Translations under genes and position numbers: made by a program
Shown: positions 1-8,446 of the stretch, piece after piece
How the letters are laid out: the number at the start of each line of letters is the position of its first letter
Numbering within the stretch: the stretch's first letter is position 1
Notes under the pieces: generated by a model
The model's database searches: none
What the model was told of the DNA's origin: nothing
Seen by the model: only the letters and a program-made list of their open reading frames with translations
Assembly: GCF_003576455.2 (NCBI RefSeq)
Contig: NZ_CP032869.1
Span: forward strand, 5,580,001-5,644,000
Source: Mucilaginibacter celer
GTDB taxonomy: Bacteria; Bacteroidota; Bacteroidia; Sphingobacteriales; Sphingobacteriaceae
Direction: 5' to 3'
Length of the DNA: 64,000 nt

Positions 1-126
1 TAAGCCGCCAACAGCATACAGCGATAACTTTTGCATAAATGCGCGGCGGTCCAACCGGTTGTGTGCATAATCGTCATACAGATCGAATACGTCCTGGCTG
101 AGATCTTCTTTTTTTATCTGGCTCAT
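1..126 (-). CDS. dienelactone hydrolase family protein, N-terminal fragment cut by the window edge
   Basis: Only the first 42 codons are present; the frame is open to base 1. The start is the ATG whose complement lies at 124-126. The visible N-terminus has an acidic stretch with DLYDDYAHN followed by DRRAFMQKLSLYAVGG, a twin-arginine-like segment leading into a hydrophobic helix. From memory this opening is typical of Bacteroidota dienelactone hydrolase family proteins (alpha/beta fold), which carry such a leader before the hydrolase domain. The catalytic domain is outside the window, so the assignment rests on the leader alone. No partner gene is visible in the same orientation immediately downstream. 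Confidence 0.6.
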   Translation of the reverse strand, partial: MSQIKKEDLSQDVFDLYDDYAHNRLDRRAFMQKLSLYAVGGL

Positions 127-304
127 AATTAAAGGTTTTATCAAATTTAGGTATCCTGTTAGTAATGGCATTGCAAAATGAATTTGGTTTTGGTAACGGT
201 TGCGTTACATGAAGAAAGAGTGGCTGGCATAGCGCATGGTTTACTCACCCGATCTGCGCTTCGCTGGATCAACCTCTCTCCGGCTGCGCCGCAAAGAGGG
301 TTGG

Positions 305-347
305 AAAATAAAAATCCCCTCTTTACATGTAATTGCAAAGAGGGGAT
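305..347 (-). terminator. intrinsic terminator of the DUF1349 gene
   Basis: A perfect 11-bp inverted repeat (314-324 with 337-347, core CCCCTCTTT/AAAGAGGGG, 12-base loop) lies 33 bases beyond the stop of the leftward gene at 381. On the minus strand it is followed at once by TTTTTATTTT, which fits Rho-independent termination. Confidence 0.7.
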
Positions 348-380
348 AACGGGTGTAGCAACGTTAGGCTAAGTAAAAGG

Positions 381-983
381 TTATTTTACCGGCTTTACCA
401 CAAAATCATCAAAAACCACATCAAAGCTTTTTTTGCCCGGCGCTGCGGCTACCACACCAATTTGCGCTTTTACTTTTGGCGGGAAATAAGCCAGGCGCAG
501 CATTTTAAAATCTTTATTATCAAACGAGTATTGAATCTGCACATAATCGCCTTTGCGAAGCAATTTTAACCATACCGATTTAGGGCTATCGGTACGGGGC
601 ACAACCGACCAGTCCGAAACCTCGCGGGTAACCACAGCACTTACATTTTGCACGCCATCTACATACTCAATACCGGTTTTTATCCAGTTTTTATAATCGA
701 TACGCACCATCAGGCCGGCCTGGTGAAAAAGTTCCTGGTAGTTGCCGGTAACTTTTACCGATGCCTCAAAATCGCCGATAACATCCTCATAATAAAATGG
801 TCCCGAATCGCGAATAAAGCCGTAATGGGTAACACGCCAGTAATCGGTATTGGGATCAACCGTCATGGTAAGCTGTTTGGCGTTACCTTTCCATGCCTTT
901 GGTTTGTTAAACCATTTCATAGTTTGGCTATAGCTCAGCATGGTGCTTAGCAGCAGGGCAAATGTTAATAGATGTTTTTTCAT
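381..983 (-). CDS. DUF1349 family secreted protein
   Basis: The 200-residue protein begins with a clear signal peptide (residues 1-20, ending SYSQ), so it should be exported to the periplasm or beyond. The rest matches the DUF1349 family, concanavalin A-like jelly-roll proteins sometimes annotated as regulation of enolase protein 1: visible landmarks are KWFNKPKAW, the GPFYYEDVIGDFEASVKV segment and the closing DVVFDDFVVKP. Family members are about 190-200 residues, so this one is full length. The fold suggests carbohydrate binding, but no substrate can be named. It stands alone, with its own terminator downstream. Confidence 0.8.
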   Translation of the reverse strand: MKKHLLTFALLLSTMLSYSQTMKWFNKPKAWKGNAKQLTMTVDPNTDYWRVTHYGFIRDSGPFYYEDVIGDFEASVKVTGNYQELFHQAGLMVRIDYKNWIKTGIEYVDGVQNVSAVVTREVSDWSVVPRTDSPKSVWLKLLRKGDYVQIQYSFDNKDFKMLRLAYFPPKVKAQIGVVAAAPGKKSFDVVFDDFVVKPVK

Positions 984-1137
984 GGCTGCAAAATAAGGTT
1001 TATTACCAAAATAGTTAGCATTTTGCAGCGCTGTTTAATGTTAAATTTTATCATCGCCCACAAACGGAAAAAGCCTCCGAACCAGGGGAAGCCTTTCCAT
1101 TTTTGATACCGGCTTTCGCTCCGGACCAGAGAATTAT

Positions 1138-1488
1138 TTACGCAGCATCCTCTTCGCTCAACAAAAAGCGAAGCGGCGTAATCGGGCCAAGCGGAGTGTA
1201 ATCAAACTCCATCATGCCGGCCTGGCCTAAGGGTAATTTTTCTAAAAGTTGATGGGCCGTATCAACATCAGCCACGTTCATAATAAATACCACGCCGCTT
1301 AAATCGGGTTTTACATACCACATCTCGATGGCGCCGGTTAAATATAAACGTACGGTGGCCGGTACTTCTTTGGTCATAACCGGGAGGCGCGTTTCGGGAT
1401 TGAGGCCTTTTTCTGTCCAGCGGCCAATGGCCAGTATTTTGGTGGTTGGAGTTGTAAAATCGGGGATATTGTTTTTTTGATTTTCCAT
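1138..1488 (-). CDS. muconolactone isomerase-like small protein (ferredoxin-like fold)
   Basis: The protein has 116 residues if started at the ATG complementary to 1486-1488; a longer frame reaches 1563 but would run through the palindrome at 1541-1556, so the shorter start is preferred. The C-terminal half contains a pattern VVFIMNVADVDTAHQLLEKLP followed by LPLGQAG..EFDYTPLGPITPL, which resembles the alpha/beta ferredoxin-like fold of muconolactone isomerase/YCII-type proteins. Known relatives in Bacteroidota are uncharacterised, so no reaction is proposed. It is transcribed away from the Crp/Fnr regulator at 1655, and a palindromic site lies about 60 bases upstream of its start, which suggests control by that regulator. 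Confidence 0.6.
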   Translation of the reverse strand: MENQKNNIPDFTTPTTKILAIGRWTEKGLNPETRLPVMTKEVPATVRLYLTGAIEMWYVKPDLSGVVFIMNVADVDTAHQLLEKLPLGQAGMMEFDYTPLGPITPLRFLLSEEDAA

Positions 1489-1540
1489 GATCTTGTGTTT
1501 TATTGTGTAAGCAAAATTGCAGCGTATTTTGCCCGATAAT

Positions 1541-1556
1541 CTTGCCATTTGGCAAG
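1541..1556. promoter_or_regulatory. palindromic operator, copy 1 (CTTGCCATTTGGCAAG)
   Basis: Seven-base arms CTTGCCA and TGGCAAG are perfectly complementary around a 2-base centre. The site lies between the divergent genes starting at 1488 (minus) and 1655 (plus). A near-identical site sits at 2251-2266 just after the regulator gene, in front of the next gene. The placement suggests the binding site of the Crp/Fnr-type protein encoded between them. This is inference from symmetry and recurrence. Confidence 0.6.
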
Positions 1557-1654
1557 AAAGCACCCTGAGGGTATTTATTTTGCAATATCGCCGTTTTTTG
1601 AAAAGTATATAATTATGTTAGCGATATTTAACAATGCGGTTTAATCATCAAATC

Positions 1655-2236
1655 ATGAACAGGGACGCACTTATCGCTTTTTTGCATGGCAGCAATCTGA
1701 TCTCCATGTCGGCAGCTAAAGAAACAGCCGATCATTTTACCTATAAAACCATTGCCAAAAATCAAATTCAGCTTAGCGAGGGAAGAATATGCGATGAATA
1801 TCTGTTTTTAGAAAAGGGATATATGCGGGGCTTTGCGCACGATATTGATGGCAATGAGGTAACTACGGCCTTTTGCCAGGCAGGGCAGCTGGCATTCGAG
1901 GTATCCTCATTTTTTAACCGCATCCGATCAAAAGAGAACATCCAGGCGCTAACAGATTGTGAAGGCTGGTACATTACCTATCAGCAACTGAACCAGCTAT
2001 TCCATGCCTCACCCGATTTCAGGGAATTTGGCCGTTCGGTATTGGTAAAAGGCTATACACAACTTAAAACCAGGATGCTGATGCAGATCACCGAAACAGC
2101 AGAGGAACGTTACAGCTACCTGCTGACCAACTATCCTCAGATTTTTCAGCATGTGCCGTTAAAACATATAGCCTCGTTTCTGGGTATTACAGATACTTCC
2201 CTAAGCCGCATCAGGAAAGAACTATTGAAAAAATAA
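1655..2236 (+). CDS. Crp/Fnr family transcriptional regulator
   Basis: The 193-residue product starts at the second in-frame ATG; a start at 1634 would add seven residues and cannot be excluded. Residues of about 20-115 form a cyclic-nucleotide-binding-like beta roll (LSEGRICDEYLFLEKGYMRGFAHD, then ALTDCEGWYIT). The C-terminus carries a Crp-type helix-turn-helix: HVPLKHIASFLGITDTSLSRI. It lacks the Arg-Ser phosphate cassette of true Crp, as usual for the Bacteroidota members, so the effector is unknown. Two copies of the palindrome CTTG(C/T)CAnnTGGCAAG flank the gene, each in front of a neighbouring gene start, which makes a local regulon of this protein likely. Confidence 0.85.
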   Translation: MNRDALIAFLHGSNLISMSAAKETADHFTYKTIAKNQIQLSEGRICDEYLFLEKGYMRGFAHDIDGNEVTTAFCQAGQLAFEVSSFFNRIRSKENIQALTDCEGWYITYQQLNQLFHASPDFREFGRSVLVKGYTQLKTRMLMQITETAEERYSYLLTNYPQIFQHVPLKHIASFLGITDTSLSRIRKELLKK

Positions 2237-2250
2237 CAACGTATTGATTT

Positions 2251-2266
2251 CTTGTCAATTGGCAAG
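2251..2266. promoter_or_regulatory. palindromic operator, copy 2 (CTTGTCAATTGGCAAG)
   Basis: The same element as at 1541-1556, with one mismatch between arms (CTTGTCA/TGGCAAG). Its centre is 55 bases upstream of the ATG at 2313; the first copy is 60 bases upstream of its own target start. The similar distance supports an operator role. Confidence 0.55.
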
Positions 2267-2312
2267 AGCCGGGCCTGTTAATTCCACTTCCTTTGTTTTA
2301 AAAAAACAAGCA

Positions 2313-2981
2313 ATGGAAAACTTACCCAATTATATCAACATCGTATTTATATTAACTACGCTTTTAACTATGCTGCTGCTGTTTAAAGCCGGCAATTATT
2401 CAAAACCATTAATTATCATTACCACATTATGGCTTGCAGTGCAAGCCATTATTGGCCTAAGCGGTTTTTATACCATAAGCAGCGGAGTGCCGCCGCGTTT
2501 TATGCTTTTGCTTGCGCCGCCGGTAATTTTAATAACGGTTATCTTCTTTACCAAAAAGGGGAAGGAGCTTATCAATAACTTCAGTTTAAAAACCTTAACG
2601 CTGCTGCACATCGTACGCATCCCGGTCGAGCTTGTGCTATATTGGCTTTATCTGCATAAAGCAGTGCCCCAGGTAATGACTTTTGAGGGCCATAACTTTG
2701 ATATCCTGTGCGGTTTAAGCGCGCCCTTTATATACTATTTTGGCTTTATAAAAAAGGTATTGAGCAAAAGGGTATTGATGGCATGGAATATCATTTGTAT
2801 GTTGCTGCTTGCCAATATTGTTATTACAGCGGTTTTATCGGCCCCCTTCAGGTTTCAGCAGTTTGGGTTTGAGCAGCCCAATATCGCTTTGTTTTACTTT
2901 CCGTTTGTATGGCTTCCTGCTTTTGTTGTTCCGGCTGTGCTGTTTGCACACCTGGTGGCAGTAAGGCGATTGGCAAGATAA
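2313..2981 (+). CDS. multi-pass membrane protein, unknown function
   Basis: The 222-residue protein starts with MENLPNY at 2313; an upstream start at 2244 would place the palindrome 2251-2266 inside the gene, so it is rejected. About seven hydrophobic segments can be seen, beginning with INIVFILTTLLTMLLLF and ending with the helix before the basic tail AVRRLAR, so the protein is integral to the inner membrane. There are no recognisable catalytic motifs and I do not recognise the family. It follows the Crp/Fnr regulator by 76 bases, with the second operator copy between them, and is probably controlled by that regulator together with the gene at 1138-1488. Confidence 0.7.
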   Translation: MENLPNYINIVFILTTLLTMLLLFKAGNYSKPLIIITTLWLAVQAIIGLSGFYTISSGVPPRFMLLLAPPVILITVIFFTKKGKELINNFSLKTLTLLHIVRIPVELVLYWLYLHKAVPQVMTFEGHNFDILCGLSAPFIYYFGFIKKVLSKRVLMAWNIICMLLLANIVITAVLSAPFRFQQFGFEQPNIALFYFPFVWLPAFVVPAVLFAHLVAVRRLAR

Positions 2982-3031
2982 AATAAGGGTTTAATTTAGT
3001 TAAGCTTAAAAGCTTTTTATGCGATATGCAG

Positions 3032-3060
3032 CAAGGGGCGGTGTATGCCCCTTGTATTTG
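3032..3060 (+). terminator. possible weak terminator after the membrane protein gene
   Basis: An 8-bp stem CAAGGGGC (3032-3039) with GCCCCTTG (3047-3054) is followed by TATTTGTTG. The T-run is poor, so the call is tentative. Confidence 0.35.
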
Positions 3061-3146
3061 TTGATAAATAACAGCATATTTAGCTGCCCGGTATAACCTT
3101 GCCCGGCCGTAAGCCAATTAACTTTAAACTTTTTATTAAACCTGTA

Positions 3147-4277
3147 ATGAGCCAGACTCCTGCTTATCTCGAAACAAAAAGCCATTATAAAATTCTTGAC
3201 GGATTGCGCGGTGTGGCCGCTATTATTGTTGTAATATTTCATGTTTTTGAAGCCTATTCGGGCACGCGATTCAAACAGATTATTAACCACGGGTACCTCG
3301 CTGTCGACTTTTTCTTCTTGCTTTCGGGTTTTGTAGTGGCCTATGCTTATGATGACCGCTGGGGTAAGATGACCCAATGGGATTTTTATAAACGCAGGCT
3401 CATCCGCCTGCAGCCGATGGTTATTATGGGATCAGTTATCGGTGCTATATTTTTTTATTTGCAGGCCGGTAACTTTTTTCCGCTTGTTGCTGCTACACCC
3501 GTTTGGAAAATGCTTTTGGTGATGCTTGTTGGCTGTACCATGATCCCGCTGTTGCCATCAATGGATATCCGTGGCTGGCAGGAAATGCATCCGCTTAACG
3601 GACCGGCATGGTCGTTATTTTTTGAATATGTAGCCAATATTCTGTATGCGCTTTTTATCCGCAGATTTTCAAAAACAGCCCTTACCATATTGGTGCTTAT
3701 ATCGGCTGTTTTATTGGTGCGTTACGAAATCTGGGGCCCACAGGGTGATGTAATAGGCGGATGGACTATTGATAAAACCCAGCTTAATATAGGTTTTACC
3801 CGCTTGCTTTATCCATTTTTTGGCGGGATACTACTTTGCCGGATGGGAAAACTTATTCATGTTAAATGGGCTTTTACCGTATGTAGCCTGCTGCTCATTA
3901 TTGTATTATTCATTCCGCGCGTTGGCGGCGAGCAACAACTTTGGATGAATGGTTTGTACGAATCGATCTGTATAATTTTTATTTTTCCGCTTATAGTTTC
4001 CATAGGCGCAGGCGCCGAACTTACCGGCAATACCGCGGTTAAAGTTTGTAAGTTTTTTGGTGATATCTCTTATCCCATCTACATTACCCATTATCCGCTT
4101 ATATACTGGTATACAGCCTGGGTTGTTGATAACAAGGTGCCAATGGGTTATGGAATGATTTGGGGCGCAGTACTTTTTGTATCGAGCGTTGCCATAGCTT
4201 ACGCTTGCCTTAAACTGTATGATGAACCGGTGAGGGAATGGTTGAGGAAGCGTTATTTGGTGAAGAAGAAAGCTTAA
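3147..4277 (+). CDS. acyltransferase 3 family membrane protein (OafA/YrhL type)
   Basis: The protein is 376 residues from the ATG at 3147 (MSQTPAYLETKSHYK); an in-frame ATG at 3099 would add a basic leader without family support. The N-terminus has the family signature ILDGLRGVAAIIVVIFHV, followed by FFFLLSGFVVAY and an arginine-rich FYKRRLIRLQP, and about ten transmembrane helices. Members transfer acyl groups, often acetyl, to sugars of surface polysaccharides or exported metabolites at the inner membrane. The substrate cannot be read from the sequence. It is a single-gene unit converging on the NHL-repeat gene with a shared terminator between them. Confidence 0.88.
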   Translation: MSQTPAYLETKSHYKILDGLRGVAAIIVVIFHVFEAYSGTRFKQIINHGYLAVDFFFLLSGFVVAYAYDDRWGKMTQWDFYKRRLIRLQPMVIMGSVIGAIFFYLQAGNFFPLVAATPVWKMLLVMLVGCTMIPLLPSMDIRGWQEMHPLNGPAWSLFFEYVANILYALFIRRFSKTALTILVLISAVLLVRYEIWGPQGDVIGGWTIDKTQLNIGFTRLLYPFFGGILLCRMGKLIHVKWAFTVCSLLLIIVLFIPRVGGEQQLWMNGLYESICIIFIFPLIVSIGAGAELTGNTAVKVCKFFGDISYPIYITHYPLIYWYTAWVVDNKVPMGYGMIWGAVLFVSSVAIAYACLKLYDEPVREWLRKRYLVKKKA

Positions 4278-4301
4278 GTAAAATATCTGCTAAAAAAATA
4301 C

Positions 4302-4336
4302 AGCCGCATTCCGCCAAAGGACAGCGGCTTTTTTTA
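4302..4336. terminator. bidirectional intrinsic terminator
   Basis: Inverted repeat AGCCGC (4302-4307)/GCGGCT (4324-4329) is followed by seven T on the plus strand and preceded by an A-rich run, so it can serve both convergent genes. The T-run touches the stop of the minus-strand gene at 4334. Confidence 0.6.
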
Positions 4337-6631
4337 TCGCAAAACATTCACATTGCCGCTGCGGATGGCGCTGCCGTCCTTCAGATCAATAATGTAATAA
4401 TATGCCCCTGTGGGTACAGATTGGCCGTTGTAAGTACCATTCCAGGGTTTAGGATAGCCTTTTGATTGAAATACAATTCCGCCGTTACGATCATATACTG
4501 TAACCGTTGCGTTTGGATAATTATCCAGGTATTTAATATTCCACACATCGTTAATGCCATCGCCGTTGGGAGTAAATATGTTGGGGATGTCGATATGGAT
4601 TATCACTTTTACGGTTACATTGCTTTCGGCTTCGCAACCATCTGTTGATATTACTTTAAGTTTGTAGGTGGTGGTTATCTCCGGGCTTGCTACCGGGTGC
4701 TCGGCCCCGGCATCGCTAAGGCCTGTGGCAGGCGCCCATAAATAAGCGGCAATGGTACTGCCTGTTACCGTTGGGTTTAGCGTTATACTATTGCCCGCTA
4801 AAATTTCTTCATTGGCTTTAAGCATGATAACGGGGACAGGTACAACATTTACTTTAATATCTGTACCGATGTTGGGAATGCCGCAGCCGGTACCTGTTGT
4901 AGCTGCACAATTAACTAAATCGCCATCTTTTAAATCGGTTGTTGTAAAAGTATCCTTATTGGGGCCTGTATTAACCCCGTTCACCAGCCATTGATAGGTG
5001 GTGCCGGCGTCGCCGTTAACTACATCGGCTTTAAAAGTAACGGGCATACCGGCGCATACTTTAGATGATGCGGTTGAAACCCTAACCGACCGGCCGGGAG
5101 GAGCCGCTTCGTATTTAGCGGTAACCGTGAACGAGGCTATAGCTGTGCCTCCCGTTTTATCGATAGCGGTTAAAGTAACCTGCACCGGCACATTATTGTA
5201 AATGGGCGAACCCGGCGCGGGGCTTTGCGTTATTTTTACCTGTGCATCGGGGCAGTTATCAGCAATGGCGGCTGCAATGGTATAGTCGGCAAGGTTGGCG
5301 CAATCCTGCAAGGTTAGGTTATTATAAGTTGATGTAAAAACCGGCGAACTGTGTACATCAACCGGGATATTTACCGCCGATTGCTGGCAGCTAAAATACC
5401 CTATATCACCCGTAAGTTGGGTGCTGCCGCCACCCAATACGGTTGAAACTGTGCCATTAAGGGTAACCTTCCTGATTAGGTTATTAGTTTCATCAATCAG
5501 GTAAATATTGCCGCAAAGGTCCATATCCATGGGGCCTAATTGTCCAAACCTTACATCGCTGCCTGTGCCATCTGCATAACCCAGGGTTGTGCTGCCTAAA
5601 ACGGCTTTTGCTTTGCCGTATTTATCAATTATTTTTAACAGGCCGGCATCACCTATGTACATGTTGCCGGCCCTGTCAAACCTCAGGCCGGTGGGCCCGG
5701 CGTTAAATGCGTTATCGGGATCTTTAACATCCGGGCGGTATAACTTACCCGGATCAAAATAGGTGGAAACGGTACCATCCGGGGCGATTTTCTTTATTTT
5801 CACCCTGGTTTCCATCAAAAATTCGGTAATACCTACAAAAACATTGCCTGCATCATCTACGTCAATATCATATAAATATTCAAACCGGGCCAGGTTACCG
5901 GGCCCGTCCTTATCGCCTTCGGTACTTCCGGCCAGCAGGCTGATTTTACCATCGGGTGTTATTTTATCAACGCGAAAGCCAAGGGGCAACGTAACATATA
6001 AATTATGCTGTTTATCAATAGCCAGCGCACCTGGACTTTCAAAAGGGCCTGCAAAATTTGAAACCGTACCATCGGGCATTAATTTTTTTATGTAGCCTGT
6101 ATCCTCATCAGAAAAATAGATAATTCCCGCATCATCACAAATCATCCCGCCCCGGGGCATTTTGCCAACCGTACCGCCCAAACCCGTAAATACATCCGCC
6201 CCGGTGCCGGTTGGACCTCCGGCAAAAATGGTAATCTTACCATCAGGGGTAATTTTCCTGATGAGATGTGATGAAAATCCGCCCAGGTATAAATTACCCG
6301 AAGGATCAAAGCAAAGTGCGGCTGCGTCGGTTAAGCGGATATTGCCAGGGGTGGGTGTTGTTGTCAGCCCATCGCTTGCCGCGGTTAGGGTTAGGGTTTG
6401 CGGTCCGGTAGTACTGCAATCAAAAAATTCGGGCCTGAACCTTAATTTGGTTGTGGAGTCGGTATTATTAATAACCCTGGCCAGGTCATTAACCAGCACA
6501 GGATGATCGCCGGTGGTTTTAAAAGTATATTTGCCCGAAGCATCCGGTTTTAATACAATAGGTTGATTATTGGGAATAATGGTTGGTGCCTGGCCAAAAA
6601 GAAAGCTGTGCATGCAAAGGCATAGCACCAT
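4334..6631 (-). CDS. NHL-repeat protein with Ig-like domains and a type IX secretion (gliding-motility-associated) C-terminal domain
   Basis: From the ATG at 6631 the product has 765 residues and a short signal peptide (MVLCLCMHSFLFGQ). Next come repeated NHL/beta-propeller units with the recurring pattern PDG.I..FAG and AGNMYIGDAGL..., over roughly residues 80-420. A HYR/Ig-like region follows, then a PKD-like unit (SSKVCAGMPVTFKADVV...TYQWLVNG). The last ~90 residues, from IPNIFTPNGDGINDVW to the end, are the gliding-motility-associated C-terminal domain (CHU_C) used by type IX secretion type B cargo. It is therefore an exported surface protein, likely a binding or adhesion factor. In-frame ATGs as far as 6724 exist, but the signal peptide supports 6631. 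Confidence 0.88.
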   Translation of the reverse strand: MVLCLCMHSFLFGQAPTIIPNNQPIVLKPDASGKYTFKTTGDHPVLVNDLARVINNTDSTTKLRFRPEFFDCSTTGPQTLTLTAASDGLTTTPTPGNIRLTDAAALCFDPSGNLYLGGFSSHLIRKITPDGKITIFAGGPTGTGADVFTGLGGTVGKMPRGGMICDDAGIIYFSDEDTGYIKKLMPDGTVSNFAGPFESPGALAIDKQHNLYVTLPLGFRVDKITPDGKISLLAGSTEGDKDGPGNLARFEYLYDIDVDDAGNVFVGITEFLMETRVKIKKIAPDGTVSTYFDPGKLYRPDVKDPDNAFNAGPTGLRFDRAGNMYIGDAGLLKIIDKYGKAKAVLGSTTLGYADGTGSDVRFGQLGPMDMDLCGNIYLIDETNNLIRKVTLNGTVSTVLGGGSTQLTGDIGYFSCQQSAVNIPVDVHSSPVFTSTYNNLTLQDCANLADYTIAAAIADNCPDAQVKITQSPAPGSPIYNNVPVQVTLTAIDKTGGTAIASFTVTAKYEAAPPGRSVRVSTASSKVCAGMPVTFKADVVNGDAGTTYQWLVNGVNTGPNKDTFTTTDLKDGDLVNCAATTGTGCGIPNIGTDIKVNVVPVPVIMLKANEEILAGNSITLNPTVTGSTIAAYLWAPATGLSDAGAEHPVASPEITTTYKLKVISTDGCEAESNVTVKVIIHIDIPNIFTPNGDGINDVWNIKYLDNYPNATVTVYDRNGGIVFQSKGYPKPWNGTYNGQSVPTGAYYYIIDLKDGSAIRSGNVNVLR

Positions 6632-6879
6632 GATGGCGGCTCTAATTATTTGATAATTAGTCAAATCTTCCGTAAAGGTTAATTGGTTGGGGTAAAGATA
6701 GAACAAATGTGATATGCACAGCAACCTATTGAGGTTTAAATATCAATGTTACAGGTTTAGTCACCAGGTTTTAAAAATCAGCAGCAGCAAAACGAGGTTA
6801 ACAACAAACGTGAAAAAAAGTTTCTATAATTTTTTACATTTCTCTGGCAATCTGAAAGTTTTTTTCCTATCATTACAAC

Positions 6880-7518
6880 ATGCATTTTGCAGTTGGCCCC
6901 AAACTCCTTCTTATTGCTTTTTTATCATTTTCGAAGCCGGTAAAACCTGCCGCGCATCACGTATCCAAAAAATATAAAGCTAATAAAACAGCAAAGGCAC
7001 ACAGGCATACACGCGTGAGGCATCATTATGCCGAGGTTGAAGCCAATTATAATACCGGTGAAATTACGCCGGCCGAATTGGTTGAATTTGCACAAACGCT
7101 TAAAGGTACCAGGTATTGCTACGGTTCAACCAACCCGGAGCGGGGTTTTGATTGCTCGGGTTTTGTAAATTATGTTTTTACCCACTTTGGTATTTCCATC
7201 CCGCGCAGTTCATCAGATTTTGCACCCGTAAAGGGCATCGATATCAGTGAAGCCCGCTTTGGCGATCTGATTTTGTTTACCGGCACCCGCAGCCATAATT
7301 ACCACAGTGCCGGACACATTGGCATTGTGATATCTCAACCCGGCGAACCTTTGGTATTTATCCACTCTACTTCGGGCGCCGAGAATGGCGTTACCGAAAC
7401 CGCTATGAATGATCTTTACCAGCGCCGTTATATTAAAACTATCCGGGTATTTAAAGATGAAGCCCCTGCCGTAGAGGAAGAAACCACAGCAGAGGCTACC
7501 GAAATGGTGGCCCGTTAA
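6880..7518 (+). CDS. NlpC/P60 (C40) family cell-wall peptidase
   Basis: The 212-residue protein has a hydrophobic N-terminal segment (residues 7-17), a basic low-complexity linker rich in Lys and His (residues 28-50), and a C-terminal NlpC/P60 domain. The catalytic triad can be read directly: Cys92 in FDCSGFV, His146 in AGHIGIV and a third polar position, His162, in FIHSTSG. Family members cut D-Glu-meso-Dap-type bonds in peptidoglycan stem peptides. Its acidic Glu/Thr-rich tail is unusual but not informative. It converges with the TPP-riboswitch operon, whose last gene ends 21 bases away. Confidence 0.9.
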   Translation: MHFAVGPKLLLIAFLSFSKPVKPAAHHVSKKYKANKTAKAHRHTRVRHHYAEVEANYNTGEITPAELVEFAQTLKGTRYCYGSTNPERGFDCSGFVNYVFTHFGISIPRSSSDFAPVKGIDISEARFGDLILFTGTRSHNYHSAGHIGIVISQPGEPLVFIHSTSGAENGVTETAMNDLYQRRYIKTIRVFKDEAPAVEEETTAEATEMVAR

Positions 7519-7539
7519 TTTACTACAATTTGTTATTGC

Positions 7540-7797
7540 TCAAGGCAACAGCTTTACATCCGCTATATCATACTCCAGTTTCCACTTTTCAACTATAGGT
7601 TGCTCTAATTGAATCTGCCGATATTCGTCGGGAGCCATAATGGGTACGCCGTATACAATTGGGTATTTACGGTTGCAAGCGTTACAGGTGAGAATCCCTT
7701 CAATAATATTCTGTTTGGTATCTTTTGCAAGCACCTGTAAGTCGAGGTCACTTTTATCAAAAGGGCAGCAAAGTTTTTTAATTGTTTTGAGTTGCAT
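7540..7797 (-). CDS. Trm112-like zinc-ribbon protein
   Basis: The 85-residue protein has four cysteines placed as a zinc ribbon (Cys10-Cys11 and Cys38-x2-Cys41) followed by YPIVYGVPIM, the signature of the Trm112 family. In eukaryotes and archaea Trm112 is a small activating partner of several class I methyltransferases; bacterial homologues are mostly untested. It is the last gene of the riboswitch-controlled operon and overlaps the ThiE-like gene by 20 bases, implying translational coupling. A class I methyltransferase is the first gene of the same operon, so a methyltransferase-activator pair is a reasonable hypothesis. Confidence 0.8.
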   Translation of the reverse strand: MQLKTIKKLCCPFDKSDLDLQVLAKDTKQNIIEGILTCNACNRKYPIVYGVPIMAPDEYRQIQLEQPIVEKWKLEYDIADVKLLP

Positions 7798-8446
7798 GTT
7801 GGGTAGTGTCGGCGCTTAGCGCGGCTTTAAATTGTTTAACTTGTTGTTCGGGGTTGTCGGCACTCATAATGCCTGATATTACAGCAATGCCATCAAAGGG
7901 GGTTAGCTTTTTTAAGCCGATGAGATTTTGTGGCGTGATGCCGCCGGCTACAAAAAAGGGCATCGGGGTGAGTACCCTGGCCCGGGTTACGGTAAGCGGC
8001 GTAACGATATCACAACTGCCTGCCGATGCCGAGGGGAACATGGAGCAAAAGGATACATAATCGAGTTTGTTGTCTTCGGCCCAGGCCACCGTATCGAGGC
8101 TGCCGGAGCAGGTAATACCACATATAAACGGCCGGTTCACCGCATCTTTTATTTGGAGTAACGAAGCCGGAACAGCATCGAAATGGATGCCATCCAAAGC
8201 CGGAACATCGCGAAGCAAGGTCCAATCCTGGTTAATAAGCAAAGGTACCTGGTGCGGTTTACATATAGCTGCTATCTTTTCTATCAGCGCCCGCTTATCG
8301 GCCCCCGGTTGCCAATTATTCCAGATCTGAACCACTTTAATCCCACCTGATAAAGCTGATTTTAACTTAGCTAATAGTATAGGCTCGTCAATGGTAGGAT
8401 TTAACACAAGGTAAACGCCACCATTAATTTTATAAGGTTTATCCAT
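7778..8446 (-). CDS. thiamine phosphate synthase (ThiE)-like protein, diverged active site
   Basis: The 222-residue product begins at the ATG that overlaps the upstream stop as TAATG (8448-8444); a start three codons earlier at 8455 is possible. It has the TIM-barrel ThiE pattern: VYLVLNPT, VVQIWNNW, LLINQDW, GIHFDAVP, ICGITC and FVAGGITPQNLIGL. ThiE joins HMP-PP and the thiazole phosphate. However, the QxR(D/E)K element that binds pyrophosphate in characterised ThiE reads QIWNNW here, and the INDR element reads INQDW. The key Arg/Lys are therefore missing. Its position behind a TPP riboswitch supports a thiamine-related job, but perhaps not the canonical reaction. Confidence 0.75.
   Translation of the reverse strand: MDKPYKINGGVYLVLNPTIDEPILLAKLKSALSGGIKVVQIWNNWQPGADKRALIEKIAAICKPHQVPLLINQDWTLLRDVPALDGIHFDAVPASLLQIKDAVNRPFICGITCSGSLDTVAWAEDNKLDYVSFCSMFPSASAGSCDIVTPLTVTRARVLTPMPFFVAGGITPQNLIGLKKLTPFDGIAVISGIMSADNPEQQVKQFKAALSADTTQHATQNN

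Noticed and set aside
1489..1563. N-terminal extension of the muconolactone-isomerase-like gene
   Set aside because: The extension would run through the palindromic operator and adds residues without homology; the ATG at 1488 is preferred.
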